DNA of 47,371 bases from Treponema sp. GTDB taxonomy: Bacteria; Spirochaetota; Spirochaetia; Treponematales; Breznakiellaceae. Position numbers and translations under genes: made by a program. Of this stretch, positions 32,268 to 41,040 are shown piece by piece. How positions within the stretch are numbered: position 1 is the stretch's first letter; each line of letters opens with the position of its first letter. The stretch lies in NCBI GenBank assembly GCA_031282065.1, contig JAITEL010000010.1, positions 1 through 47,371 of the forward strand. Reading direction: 5' to 3'. A model generated the notes under the pieces. The model was not told where the DNA came from and made no database searches. It saw nothing but the letters and a program-made list of their open reading frames with translations.

Positions 32268-33647
32268 TTAAGCATTCTCCGCAATATCCAACTTTTTCAG
32301 TTGTTCTGCTTCTTCTTTAAGGAGTATGTAGTCAGAACGCCGCTGGTTTGCCCGGATATAGGAATTCTTCAAGGTAGAAAGTTCCGGTTTTATACCCTTT
32401 ATCTGATTGCGTTCATTCGGATCAACGGTCTGCTTAAAATAATCATCCAGCGCGTTTAATACTTTATAGAGGGACTGAATATCCCGGATCCCCCGTTCAA
32501 GGAAACTGGTAAGCTGCTCATCCGGCAGGGCGTTCATTTTTTCCAGAGACATACTCTGGGCAGCGAAAAATTGTTTTGCCCTGGTATCAAGCTTCCTGCG
32601 TAACTCATTAAAATTGACCAGTTCTCTGACCGGAGCGGCTCCGGGAGCCTGATAGAGCACCTCATATAAGAGTGGTTTTGGTTCCTTGTTCCAGATCTTA
32701 TCCCAGAACCGCTTAAGTTCCTCCCAAAAACTGCGCTTCCGGCTGGCAAGAATACCTTCATTGACATCTAATTTTCCCCCTATTTCCACAAGGATCGGAG
32801 CAAGCCCACTTATGACCTGAACTCCTTCAATGAGGAAATGCTTTATGGGAATTTCGGGGGTGGAGGGCTTCGGCTTATCCTCAGTAAGCTTCAGGGACTG
32901 GAGTACCTGGTCCCGCAATTCTTGACCCGTGGGTGAATAGTCTTCTTTTATCAATTCTTGGAGCAACTCCGTATACACCGGCTTACCGGGCATCAAAGTG
33001 GCCATCTGCTTCTTGAGGTCCCCTACCGAAGGAGTCTTCCCCTGGGGTATATGGCTGCTGAGCGCTGCTCGTACTTCCAGTTTATAGTCTTCCCGCTTAA
33101 AATCAACGAGTACCTTTAAAGAACCCAGAATGGAACGGCTTACTTTGGCTAGACGCTGCATGAGCCCTATGATACCCCCCACACCCAAGGCATCGGTTCC
33201 CACCCGTAATTGATTGGCCATTTCTGCCATTGCCCGGGTGATAGGGGATGAAGAAGCGGTAGTGAGATTGATCCAATCAATATATTTTATGAGGCCCAAG
33301 ACCCGCTTAATCCGGTCCAGGGTAAAATAGGTGGTATTAAACTGGTAAAAGTTCACCAATACATCAAGTTGTACATCATAGAGGGCCAGCCTTATGGTAA
33401 GCTGTTTGTCTTTTTCAGCTTCCGAGAATGGCGCAGTTTCAGGTAATTGAATCTCCCCGAGCTGGATATCCTGTTTATAGGGATCTTCTTTAACCATTCC
33501 CTTGGACAGTAACATCCCATACAAGGCTTGATAGGCCTCATAGAACGTACGTAAGTCTTCTCGTAAAGTAAGAAATACCGATTTTTCTATATATTCACGT
33601 CGGATTTGAAGGGCTTCAGACAGAGTTGATTGATACGATTCATCCAT
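32268..33647 (-). CDS. Conserved hypothetical protein, mostly helical
   Basis: 459 residues without signal peptide or clear membrane helix. Predominantly helical and charged, with features such as LREDLRTFYEAYQALYGMLL, LYDVQLDVLVNFYQFNTTYF, and a Gly-rich patch VGTDALGVGGIIGLMQRLAK at about residues 150-170. I recognise no domain; it looks like a spirochaete-specific cytoplasmic protein. ATG 33647. On the minus strand a TATAAT lies at 33673-33668, 21 bp upstream, without a clear -35. It probably shares a transcript with the downstream binding-protein gene. Confidence 0.8.
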   Translation of the reverse strand: MDESYQSTLSEALQIRREYIEKSVFLTLREDLRTFYEAYQALYGMLLSKGMVKEDPYKQDIQLGEIQLPETAPFSEAEKDKQLTIRLALYDVQLDVLVNFYQFNTTYFTLDRIKRVLGLIKYIDWINLTTASSSPITRAMAEMANQLRVGTDALGVGGIIGLMQRLAKVSRSILGSLKVLVDFKREDYKLEVRAALSSHIPQGKTPSVGDLKKQMATLMPGKPVYTELLQELIKEDYSPTGQELRDQVLQSLKLTEDKPKPSTPEIPIKHFLIEGVQVISGLAPILVEIGGKLDVNEGILASRKRSFWEELKRFWDKIWNKEPKPLLYEVLYQAPGAAPVRELVNFNELRRKLDTRAKQFFAAQSMSLEKMNALPDEQLTSFLERGIRDIQSLYKVLNALDDYFKQTVDPNERNQIKGIKPELSTLKNSYIRANQRRSDYILLKEEAEQLKKLDIAENA

Positions 33648-33733
33648 GATTACTCTTACTATGCACTATTATAACAAATAAATCAATTAAGGAAGGAGCG
33701 GTCCGTAGGGTACCGGGTAAGTCGGGGGTTTTT

Positions 33734-34606
33734 TCACGGCTTGTAATGACCGGTATATTTGCGTACAAAGCCCCAAGGACGATAGGTCATTTTCGCCTGA
33801 CGAAGCCCTTCATCTCCCAGATCCTGTTCCCGGTTAATATAGGTATAGTGCGCTGCTAGGGACGCGGCAAAGGTTTGGTTCATAAACTGATAGATGCCCT
33901 TGTATGCATCCAGGGCTTTCTCAAAATGGATGGCAAAGATGCGGCCCTGGGCTAAGGCTTCGCCTAGACACCAGGCCGCAGGCTTTCCGTTTATATAATA
34001 GATGCTCCCCTGCATACCCAGGGTCGTAAAGCGTTCCAAGGCTTCCTTGGCTGCATAGTAATCCCCATCCTCCCCCTTGTCCTTTCGCCACTGTTCCAGG
34101 ACCGTCATGGCCTGGGGAAAAAGGTCTGCACTGAGGGGCTGTTCTTCATGGGTGTAGGCATTGAGAAAGGCGTTGACTAAGTTCCGTTTCTTGTGGTACT
34201 TCTTCCCCGGTAATTGGGCCAGATCGCTTCTCAGATACAGGTAGTCAAAATTATCCCTGTCCTCGGCGATTTCAATACCCCACTGCAGGAGCCGCTCCTG
34301 GTTTGCGGTCAATAGTGACTGGGGGATACCTTTCCAGTACCGATGGGTCTTGAAAAGCTCCCGGACCACCTCCTGTTCAGGCACCTCGCAGGGACTCATA
34401 AAAAAGCGCTTCCCCTCCCGTTCTCCAGAAATGATGAGGCTGTTTTTGTGTGAAGTAAGGAGATACCGGTACCGGTTTCTGAACAGATAGAGATTGGCAA
34501 AGGTGTATTCTGAAACCCCGTCAGGAATCTGGAAGAGGCGAGCTTGTATTTCCGCTTGTAATGCAAAGCTGATGGGTACCCATTCAGGGTAACAGGGTAT
34601 GGACAT
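33734..34606 (-). CDS. DUF2156 / GNAT-fold protein
   Basis: 290 residues, no signal. Motifs of the DUF2156 family (C-terminal catalytic domain type of phosphatidylglycerol lysyltransferases): SEYTFANLYLFRNRYRYLL, DNFDYLYLRSDLAQLPGKKY followed by HKKRNLVN, WCLGEALAQGRIFAIHFEKA, GIYQFMNQTFAA, then YTYINREQDLGDEGLRQAK. It has two GNAT-like halves and lacks the membrane domain of MprF, so it may transfer an aminoacyl or acyl group to a soluble or lipid substrate. ATG 34606, 33 bp after the ABC-F stop codon, so probably cotranscribed with it. Confidence 0.85.
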   Translation of the reverse strand: MSIPCYPEWVPISFALQAEIQARLFQIPDGVSEYTFANLYLFRNRYRYLLTSHKNSLIISGEREGKRFFMSPCEVPEQEVVRELFKTHRYWKGIPQSLLTANQERLLQWGIEIAEDRDNFDYLYLRSDLAQLPGKKYHKKRNLVNAFLNAYTHEEQPLSADLFPQAMTVLEQWRKDKGEDGDYYAAKEALERFTTLGMQGSIYYINGKPAAWCLGEALAQGRIFAIHFEKALDAYKGIYQFMNQTFAASLAAHYTYINREQDLGDEGLRQAKMTYRPWGFVRKYTGHYKP

Positions 34607-34639
34607 AATGATTCTAATATACTCATTTTTTGTATGAGC

Positions 34640-36280
34640 TTAGATCATCAAGCGGCCTGCGGGATCCGCTGCGGCTGCCCGCAGGGCTTTGACCGATGCA
34701 TCGCCCAGGTAATCATCAAAGGGCATCATACGGTCGATGAGGGCATGCCCTAAGGGGAGGATTTCCACGATGCGGTTTGCCAGAGAATTGACGAATTCAT
34801 GGTCATGGGAGTTAAACAAGACCACCCCGCTGAAAGATGCAAGGCCCTCGTTGAGGGCGGTGATGGCTTCCAGGTCCAGGTGGTTGGTAGGCTCGTCCAA
34901 GATGAGTACATTGGCCCCGGAAAGCATCATCCGCGCCAGCATACACCGGACCTTTTCCCCTCCGGAAAGGACATGGACCGGCTTCAGGGCCTCGTCCCCG
35001 GAAAAGAGCATGCGTCCCAGGAAGCTGCGCACATAGGTATCATCCTGATCCGGGGAATACTGCTTGAGCCAATCGGTAATGGAAAGCCCTTCGGTAAACC
35101 ACGCGCTGTTTTCCTTGGGAAAATAGGAAAAGCTCGTGGTCTGCCCCCAATAGTAGACCCCGGCGCTCGGTTTTTGTACCCCTGCAATACAGTCAAAAAG
35201 CGCGGTCTTAGCCTGATGTTCGGTCCCTACAAAGGCTATTTTATCCCCCTTGTTTACGGTGAGGGAAAAGTTGCTCAGGATCGTAGCCCCTTCACCGGTA
35301 CAGGCAAGGTTTTCTACCTGCAGCACCTTGTTCCCAATCTCCCGATCCGGTTTGAACCCTACATAGGGGAATTTCCTGCTGGTTACGGTGAGGTTTTCCA
35401 GGTCCAGCTTCTCCAGGACCTTCTTGCGGCTCGTGGCCTGACGGCTCTTTGCCGCATTAGAGGCGAAACGCTGGATGAATTCCTTAAGTTCCCGGGCCTT
35501 TTCTTCCCGCTTCTTAAGCTGATCCCGGGCTTGGCGCTGGAGCATCTGGCTCATCTGATACCAAAAGTCGTAGTTTCCTGAATACAGGGTGATCTTCCCA
35601 AAATCAATGTCGCAGATGTGGGTACAGACCGCATTGAGAAAATGCCGGTCATGGGAAACCACGATAACCGTATTGGGAAAATCCATGAGGAAATCCTCAA
35701 GCCAGGTGATGGACTCCAGGTCAAGGCCGTTGGTGGGCTCGTCCAAAAGGAGTATGTCCGGATTGCCAAACAGGGCTTGCGCCAAGAGGATCCTGACCTT
35801 CCGGGATTCGTCCAATTCCGCCATCATCTTGCCCTGGTCTGCTTCGTCAATACCCAGTCCAGACAGGAGCTGCCCTGCCTGGGCCTCGGCTTCCCAGCCT
35901 CCCAGTTCGGCAAAATCCGCTTCCAGTTCGCTGGCCCGCATACCGTCTGCTTCGGAGAAGTCTTCCTTGGCGTAGATCCCTTCCCGTTCTTTTTGAATGG
36001 CATAGAGCTTGGGATACCCCATGATCACGGTTTCAAGGACTGAAAAGCCCTCAAAGGCAAAGTGGTCTTGCTTGAGAACCGCGATACGCTCCCCGGAACT
36101 GACCGTGATGGCCCCCCGGTCGTGTTCGGTTTCCCCGGCAAGTATCTGTAAGAAGGTGGATTTTCCTGCCCCATTGGCGCCTATGATGCCATAGCAGTTG
36201 CCCGGGGTGAATTTGAGATTGACCTCCTTAAAGAGGACCCGCTCTCCATAACTGAGGCTTACATCGCTAATCGTGATCAC
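34640..36280 (-). CDS. ABC-F family ATPase (YbiT-like)
   Basis: 546 residues from GTG 36280, three bases after the stop codon of the helicase gene. Two ABC domains in tandem with no membrane segments. The first has Walker A GANGAGKST (about residues 36-44), ELDESRKVRILLAQAL in place of a classic LSGGQ signature, and LLLDEPTNGLDLE. The second has a degenerate Walker A (GTEHQAKTAL), a canonical LSGGEKVRCMLARM and LDEPTNHLDLE. A charged linker (KKREEKARELKEFIQRFAS) at about 245-270 is the P-site tRNA interaction motif region of ABC-F proteins, which act on the ribosome. The unusual second Walker A, with Gly-Lys-Ser/Thr replaced by Ala-Lys-Thr, is worth noting. Confidence 0.93.
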   Translation of the reverse strand: MITISDVSLSYGERVLFKEVNLKFTPGNCYGIIGANGAGKSTFLQILAGETEHDRGAITVSSGERIAVLKQDHFAFEGFSVLETVIMGYPKLYAIQKEREGIYAKEDFSEADGMRASELEADFAELGGWEAEAQAGQLLSGLGIDEADQGKMMAELDESRKVRILLAQALFGNPDILLLDEPTNGLDLESITWLEDFLMDFPNTVIVVSHDRHFLNAVCTHICDIDFGKITLYSGNYDFWYQMSQMLQRQARDQLKKREEKARELKEFIQRFASNAAKSRQATSRKKVLEKLDLENLTVTSRKFPYVGFKPDREIGNKVLQVENLACTGEGATILSNFSLTVNKGDKIAFVGTEHQAKTALFDCIAGVQKPSAGVYYWGQTTSFSYFPKENSAWFTEGLSITDWLKQYSPDQDDTYVRSFLGRMLFSGDEALKPVHVLSGGEKVRCMLARMMLSGANVLILDEPTNHLDLEAITALNEGLASFSGVVLFNSHDHEFVNSLANRIVEILPLGHALIDRMMPFDDYLGDASVKALRAAAADPAGRLMI

Positions 36281-36283
36281 CTA

Positions 36284-38077
36284 TCAGGACTCCTTTCTGG
36301 CTTTTTTGCTGAACAGGCTAACCACACGGGCAATAATACCTTCTTTTGCCGCAGGTACCGGTGCCGCGGATGGAGCTGCCGCGGCTTCCGGGAACAGGGG
36401 CTTTGCCGCTGCCCGTGAGGGGGGAAGCCCCTCCCTTGGGTTCCCCGGTGAGGACCGCCGGTTGAGGGCCTGCCCGGTATCCTTGCGGGGGCCTTCACCG
36501 TTCTTCCCGGAGCCCCTGCCCGGTCTATCGTTCCTGGATCGGGAGCGCCGGTGCTTAGGAGCATCCCCATTCCCCTGGAGGGGCTCTGCTTCCCGGAGCG
36601 GGGCTTTAGTCCCAGGAGAAGGGGGACGAATTTCGTATTTTTGTTTGTAATAGGCCATGCGCTCTTCAAAGGAAAGATGGGACAGGTCCTGGTAGTCGGG
36701 ATCCTGGGTTTTCTTCAGCACCGGTCCTGCGGGTTTATACGCCGGTTTCCGGGAATCCGGTTTCCTCCAGGGGGCCTTCCGTTCACGGCTTGATTCCTTG
36801 CCCCGGCGGTCAGCCTCTTCCCCGCTTCGCCGTCTCCCGTCTCCCTCCTGGGGCCTGGGGCTTCTGCCCCTTCTGCGGTCTTCCGGGGACCGCTCGTATT
36901 TTTCCATAACCGTACTCTGGAACCTCATACCTTCACTGGTATCCTGGGCATACAGCCCTTCCTCGGCTATGGCTGCGGATATCTTCTTCCCTATGTATTT
37001 CTCGATATCCCCCAGCTCATACACATCCTGTTCGCCCACCAGGGCAATGGCCCTGCCGGTCTTTCCTGCCCGGGCGGTCCGTCCGATACGGTGCACGTAG
37101 TTTTCCGCTTCCACCGGAAGATCGTAATTGACCACCAGGGCAAGCCCTTCAATATCAAGCCCTCGGGCAGCCACATCAGTAGCCACCAGATACCGGATAT
37201 GACCGGCCTTAATCGCATCAATAATCTTGGAGCGCTTTGATTGGGGCAAGTCGCCGATGATAAATTCGCAGGTAAACCCGTTGTGCTGTAATCGCTGTGC
37301 CACGATTTCCGTCTGCCGCTTGGTATTACAGAAGACGATGGCGCTTTCCGGCTGCTCCCGTTGGAAGATGCCCAGGAGCAGCTTCATCTTGTCCTTGGTC
37401 GGTACATGGTAGAGGACCTGCTCAACCTCATCGAGGGTTACGGTTTCCGGGGCAATTTCTATTTCATAGGGGGATTTCGTGTATTCCCAGGCAAGGTTCT
37501 TAACCCAGGCATTCAAGGTGGCGCTGAACAGCATGGTCTGCCGGCGATCCGCCGGAGGAACCACCTTGATGAGCTTGCGTAAGTCCGGGTAAAAGCCCAT
37601 ATCGAACATACGATCCGCTTCATCCAGCACCAAGAAGGCGATGTCCATAAGGTTCATCTGGCCGGATTGATTGAGATCCAGGACCCGGCCCGGGGTTCCC
37701 ACGAGGATCTGCACCTGATCCTTGAGCATTTGCTGCTGCGCGCCGTACCCGACTCCTCCATAAAAACTCCCCACCTTAAAGGGCAGGTATTTTCCCAGAA
37801 TCCGGGCCTCTTCCTCTATCTGTATCGCCAATTCCCTGGTGGGCACCATGATGATCGCTTTTTTCCCTGTTAAGAGGGATTCGCTGAGGAGGCGCTGGAA
37901 AATAACTATTAAAAATGCGGCGGTTTTACCGGTCCCGGTCTGCGATTGGACGTAGAGATCTTGGCCTCCAAAGGCATTGGCAAGTACGTGTTCCTGCACG
38001 GGGGTACAAACCGTATATTCCGCATCAGCGATACCCCGTTGGAGGTCGGGATGTAGGTTTAATTCTTTAAATTCCAT
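36284..38077 (-). CDS. DEAD-box RNA helicase with long basic tail
   Basis: 597 residues. The helicase core spans about 1-370: Q motif at FKELNLHPDLQRGI and TPVQ, AQTGTGKT-type Walker A (SQTGTGKTAAF), PTRELAIQ, VGTPGRVLDL, VLDEADRMFDMGF, LFSATL, TDVAARGLDIEGL and HRIGRTARAGKTGRA. The C-terminal 200 residues are Arg/Pro/Gly/Lys-rich and disordered, typical of RhlB/CsdA/RhlE-type helicases that bind structured RNA. It is followed after 3 bp by an ABC-F ribosome factor, so the unit has a translation/RNA-handling theme. ATG 38077 has no strong ribosome-binding site. Confidence 0.95.
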   Translation of the reverse strand: MEFKELNLHPDLQRGIADAEYTVCTPVQEHVLANAFGGQDLYVQSQTGTGKTAAFLIVIFQRLLSESLLTGKKAIIMVPTRELAIQIEEEARILGKYLPFKVGSFYGGVGYGAQQQMLKDQVQILVGTPGRVLDLNQSGQMNLMDIAFLVLDEADRMFDMGFYPDLRKLIKVVPPADRRQTMLFSATLNAWVKNLAWEYTKSPYEIEIAPETVTLDEVEQVLYHVPTKDKMKLLLGIFQREQPESAIVFCNTKRQTEIVAQRLQHNGFTCEFIIGDLPQSKRSKIIDAIKAGHIRYLVATDVAARGLDIEGLALVVNYDLPVEAENYVHRIGRTARAGKTGRAIALVGEQDVYELGDIEKYIGKKISAAIAEEGLYAQDTSEGMRFQSTVMEKYERSPEDRRRGRSPRPQEGDGRRRSGEEADRRGKESSRERKAPWRKPDSRKPAYKPAGPVLKKTQDPDYQDLSHLSFEERMAYYKQKYEIRPPSPGTKAPLREAEPLQGNGDAPKHRRSRSRNDRPGRGSGKNGEGPRKDTGQALNRRSSPGNPREGLPPSRAAAKPLFPEAAAAPSAAPVPAAKEGIIARVVSLFSKKARKES

Positions 38078-38154
38078 ATTATGGTACTAGGTATATCGTA
38101 TTTTAAGAAAAATGAATAGCCTGGAATGAGTATCATTGCATGAAGGATAACAGT

Positions 38155-38919
38155 ATGAACACAGCACAGCCTGCTGAAGGCGAACCGGGCCGGCTCCTAC
38201 CCCTGGAGGGGGGCCATAATCTCCGGGACTTAGGAGGATACCCCACACAAGATGGCAGGCAGCTTAGGCGGGGCCTGCTCTACCGGGCCGGGGATTTACA
38301 CAAGCTCTCTTTACAGGACCGGGTCTTTCTGGAACAGCGGAATATCAAGAGCATCGTTGATTTTCGGGGAGTCCAGGAAAAAAAACGGGCTCCTGACGGC
38401 CCCTTAGCCAGCCTGGTACATACCTTTGAGCTGCCTATTGAGGCGGGAAGCCTCATGGGTGCATGTACACGGGAAACCGGGGTCTCCGGCGAGGCCCTGA
38501 TGCAGGAGCTCTATGGCCGCATCGTAGAAAGTGCCCGGCCCCAATACCGGAAATTCTTCAGCATCCTTTCGCATCCCGGGCATACCCCCCTGCTCTTCCA
38601 CTGTTCCGCAGGTAAAGACCGTACTGGCCTGGCTGCGGCCTTTATACTTTCTGCCCTCAGCGTGGCTAGGGAATGGATCTACCGGGATTACCTGCTTTCC
38701 GCAAGCTACCTTAAGGAGCTTATCCGCCAGTGGCTTGCCGCAGAGCCCCAGGAGGAAGCCCTTCTATCGGTCAGGCGGGGGTACCTGGAAGCGGCTTTTG
38801 CCAAGATAGACGCTGCCTTTGGGGGGATAGGCCGGTATATCCGGGAAGAGTTGGAGGCGGACGTGGCGCTCTTGCGGGAATGGTATACCGAAGAAGCCCC
38901 CCGGCACGGGCTGCGGTAA
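38155..38919 (+). CDS. Tyrosine/dual-specificity phosphatase (IphP-like)
   Basis: 254 residues from ATG 38155, chosen because AAGGA lies seven bases upstream; an in-frame ATG at 38140 would add five residues and has no ribosome-binding site. The protein opens with the family motif GGHNLRDLGGYPTQDGRQLR, then LLYRAGDLHKL and IVDFRG. The active-site loop is HCSAGKDRTGLAAAF, matching C-x5-R with Cys150 and Arg156 (numbering from this start). No signal peptide. It belongs to the bacterial Tyr-phosphatase family that acts on phosphotyrosine or phosphoinositides; the substrate here is unknown. It stands alone, divergent from the DEAD-box gene. Confidence 0.92.
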   Translation: MNTAQPAEGEPGRLLPLEGGHNLRDLGGYPTQDGRQLRRGLLYRAGDLHKLSLQDRVFLEQRNIKSIVDFRGVQEKKRAPDGPLASLVHTFELPIEAGSLMGACTRETGVSGEALMQELYGRIVESARPQYRKFFSILSHPGHTPLLFHCSAGKDRTGLAAAFILSALSVAREWIYRDYLLSASYLKELIRQWLAAEPQEEALLSVRRGYLEAAFAKIDAAFGGIGRYIREELEADVALLREWYTEEAPRHGLR

Positions 38920-38989
38920 AAGGCGGCAAGCCACCGGGTCGTCTGCTTGTCCCTCACCATATATGGGCTGAGGTGCATATAGGCGGTTC

Positions 38990-39157
38990 GGCTCCGGCGC
39001 TAGAACTCTCGGCTCCGGCGCTAGAACTCCCGGCTCCGGCGCTAGAACTCTCGGATCCGGCGCTAGAGCTCCCGGAGCCGGCGCTAGAGCTCTCGGCTCC
39101 GGCGCTAGAACTCTCGGCTCCGGCGCTAGAGCTCCCGGCTCCGGCGCCAGAGCTCCC
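38990..39157 (+). repeat. 21-bp tandem array E (8 units)
   Basis: Units start at 38990, 39011, 39032, 39053, 39074, 39095, 39116 and 39137, all exactly 21 bp. Consensus GGCTCCGGCGCTAGAACTC plus TC or CC. Both strands are open because the period is seven codons, but no start signal precedes the frames, so it is treated as non-coding. Confidence 0.95.
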
Positions 39158-39204
39158 GGAGTTCAGGCGCGGGTTGCAGTGGTGGTAAGGGCGCACATCA
39201 GGGG

Positions 39205-39295
39205 GCTTTCGTCATTGCGAGGGCGAAGCCCGAAGCAATCCAGTCAGGGCAGCCCCCGCAGTGGATTGCTTCGCTGCGCTCGCAATGACGACGGT
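39205..39295. repeat. Single mosaic palindromic repeat
   Basis: One copy of the approximately 80-bp palindrome, from GTCATTGCGAGGGCGAAG to CTGCGCTCGCAATGACG, directly after array E. Confidence 0.88.
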
Positions 39296-39345
39296 TGGAA
39301 CAGGCTCAAGGGGTACCATCTAAGCTGGGGCTGCCCTGAATTCGC

Positions 39346-39375
39346 TTGACGAGGGTCCTCTGTATCCAGTATTAT
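39346..39375 (+). promoter_or_regulatory. Candidate promoter upstream of the rnf operon
   Basis: TTGACG (39346-39351), 18-bp spacer, TATTAT (39370-39375). The leader to rnfC would be about 200 nt and carries two direct copies of CTAACCCAATG at 39394 and 39420. A second TATTATAG near 39532 could be a -10 closer to the gene, but lacks a clear -35. Confidence 0.5.
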
Positions 39376-39585
39376 AGTGATACTTTGAATAGCCTAACCC
39401 AATGGCCGCTCGTGAAAGTCTAACCCAATGACTGATTCGTTTAAGAAATCGTACCCATGAATCATTTTCAGCATGTTGCATCATGTACCAGAGTCTTATA
39501 CACAAGATTCCTCAGATGCAGAGAGGTAATATTATAGTATCCTTAAAAGCTGTGTTTTTAAGGGCTTACTTAAGGAGGATGTATA

Positions 39586-40962
39586 GTGACTGTAAGCACA
39601 TTTAAACGGGGATTGCACGTTCCCACCCGGAAAACCGCTACTGAAGGGAAACCGGTGGAACTGGCGCCCGCACCGAAACAGGTGATTATTCCCATCAATC
39701 AACATTTCGGCGCCCCGAATCAAAGCGTAGTGCAGGTGGGAGATATGGTTAAGCGGGGGCAGAAAATCGCCGACGCTATCAGTCCCGGCCCCATGACCGT
39801 ACCGGTTCACGCTTCGATAAGCGGGGTGGTCAGGAAAATCGAGCCGCGGACCCAATCAAACAACAGTGAAGGGCTTTGTATTGTTATCGAAGCCGAGGGA
39901 CCTGATGAAAACCCGGAAGGCGAATACCTGCCTCCCCTGGATGCCTTTACCTGCACCAAAGAAGAGGCCCTGAAACGTATCCGGGATGCGGGGATTACCG
40001 GTATGGGAGGAGCCGGCTTCCCTTCCCATGTTAAGCTTTCCCCGCCGCCGAATAAGCCCATCGACACCATTATCGCGGATGGCGCGGAATGCGAACCCTA
40101 CCTCACCACCGACGAGGCGGTCATCAGCGAGAAACCTCACCTGTTGATCCGGGGCCTGGCCATCATCATGAAAATCACCGGGGTTAAGAAGGCCATCATC
40201 GGGATGGAGGATAATAAGCAAAAGCTCGTTCCTCTGCTGGAACAGGAAATCCGGCTGGGAAACTACCCGGGGGAGATCAGCGTGGGGCTTTGTAAAACCC
40301 TCTACCCCCAGGGGGGTGAAAAGATGCTCATCAGCGCCCTTACCGGCAGGGAAGTCCCTTCCGGCGGGCTTCCTATGGATGCCCGCTGTATAGTCCAGAA
40401 TGTGGGGACCCTGGTGGCCATAGCTGAGGCCTTTACCTTGGGCAAGCCCCTGATTGACCGGGACTTGACCGTGAGCGGCGGAGCCTGCAAACTCCCCAAA
40501 AATATCCGGGCTCCTATTGGGACCCTGCTCTCGGATTTGCCTCCGGCATTTATGGATATTGATTACTCACAGTTGAGGAAGATCCTGTTCGGCGGGCCTA
40601 TGATGGGCTTTGCCGTACCCTCTGTGGCGATTCCTATTCAGAAAAACACCTCAGGGATCATCCTGATGACCGCTGAAGAAACCTATACCACGGTGGAAAC
40701 CCCCTGTATACACTGTGCCCGGTGTATTCGCAACTGTCCTTGCAGGCTTTCTCCGGCGATTATGAATGACAGCCTGGAAGCAGAGGATCTGGATTATGCG
40801 GTAAAGGCAGGGCTTATGGATTGTATTGAATGCGGAAGCTGCACCTTTGTATGCCCTGCCCGGATCAAGCTGGTCCAGCGCTTTAGGGTCGGCAAGGGCC
40901 GCTTACGGGCCAGGCAGCAGGCAGCTCAAGCAGCAGCAGCCAAAGCCGCCGCAAAAATCTGA
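39586..40962 (+). CDS. rnfC: Rnf complex subunit C
   Basis: 458 residues from GTG 39586 with AAGGAGGA upstream. RnfC is the NADH-binding subunit of the ion-pumping ferredoxin:NAD+ oxidoreductase. Visible: biotinyl-like N-terminal region (PVHASISGVVRKIEPR), the Gly-rich flavin/NADH-site GITGMGGAGFPSHVKL, DGAECEPYLTTDE, GGPMMGF, and two [4Fe-4S] motifs, CIHCARCIRNCP (Cys374 onward) and CIECGSCTFVCP. The Ala-rich C-terminal tail is short compared with proteobacterial RnfC. First gene of rnfCDGEAB, the gene order known from clostridia and acetogens. Confidence 0.97.
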   Translation: MTVSTFKRGLHVPTRKTATEGKPVELAPAPKQVIIPINQHFGAPNQSVVQVGDMVKRGQKIADAISPGPMTVPVHASISGVVRKIEPRTQSNNSEGLCIVIEAEGPDENPEGEYLPPLDAFTCTKEEALKRIRDAGITGMGGAGFPSHVKLSPPPNKPIDTIIADGAECEPYLTTDEAVISEKPHLLIRGLAIIMKITGVKKAIIGMEDNKQKLVPLLEQEIRLGNYPGEISVGLCKTLYPQGGEKMLISALTGREVPSGGLPMDARCIVQNVGTLVAIAEAFTLGKPLIDRDLTVSGGACKLPKNIRAPIGTLLSDLPPAFMDIDYSQLRKILFGGPMMGFAVPSVAIPIQKNTSGIILMTAEETYTTVETPCIHCARCIRNCPCRLSPAIMNDSLEAEDLDYAVKAGLMDCIECGSCTFVCPARIKLVQRFRVGKGRLRARQQAAQAAAAKAAAKI

Positions 40963-41001
40963 TTTTTTTATACGGCGTATTTTTTATAGAAGGAATTTTC
41001 T

Positions 41002-41040
41002 ATGACGGAAAATAAAGGACTTTTCTATGACGGAAAATGA
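41002..41040 (+). CDS. 12-codon leader ORF overlapping the rnfD start
   Basis: ATG 41002 opens MTENKGLFYDGK and stops at TGA 41038-41040, inside rnfD. It arises from a 25-bp tandem duplication: TTTCTATGACGGAAAAT occurs at about 40998 and 41023. The first copy has its own AAGGAA ribosome-binding site; rnfD's AAAGGA lies within the leader ORF. Translation is plausible but unproven. Confidence 0.35.
   Translation: MTENKGLFYDGK

Noticed and set aside
38954-39196. Ser/Ala/Gly-rich protein encoded by array E on the minus strand
   Set aside because: No start signals; both strands are open because of the 21-bp period.
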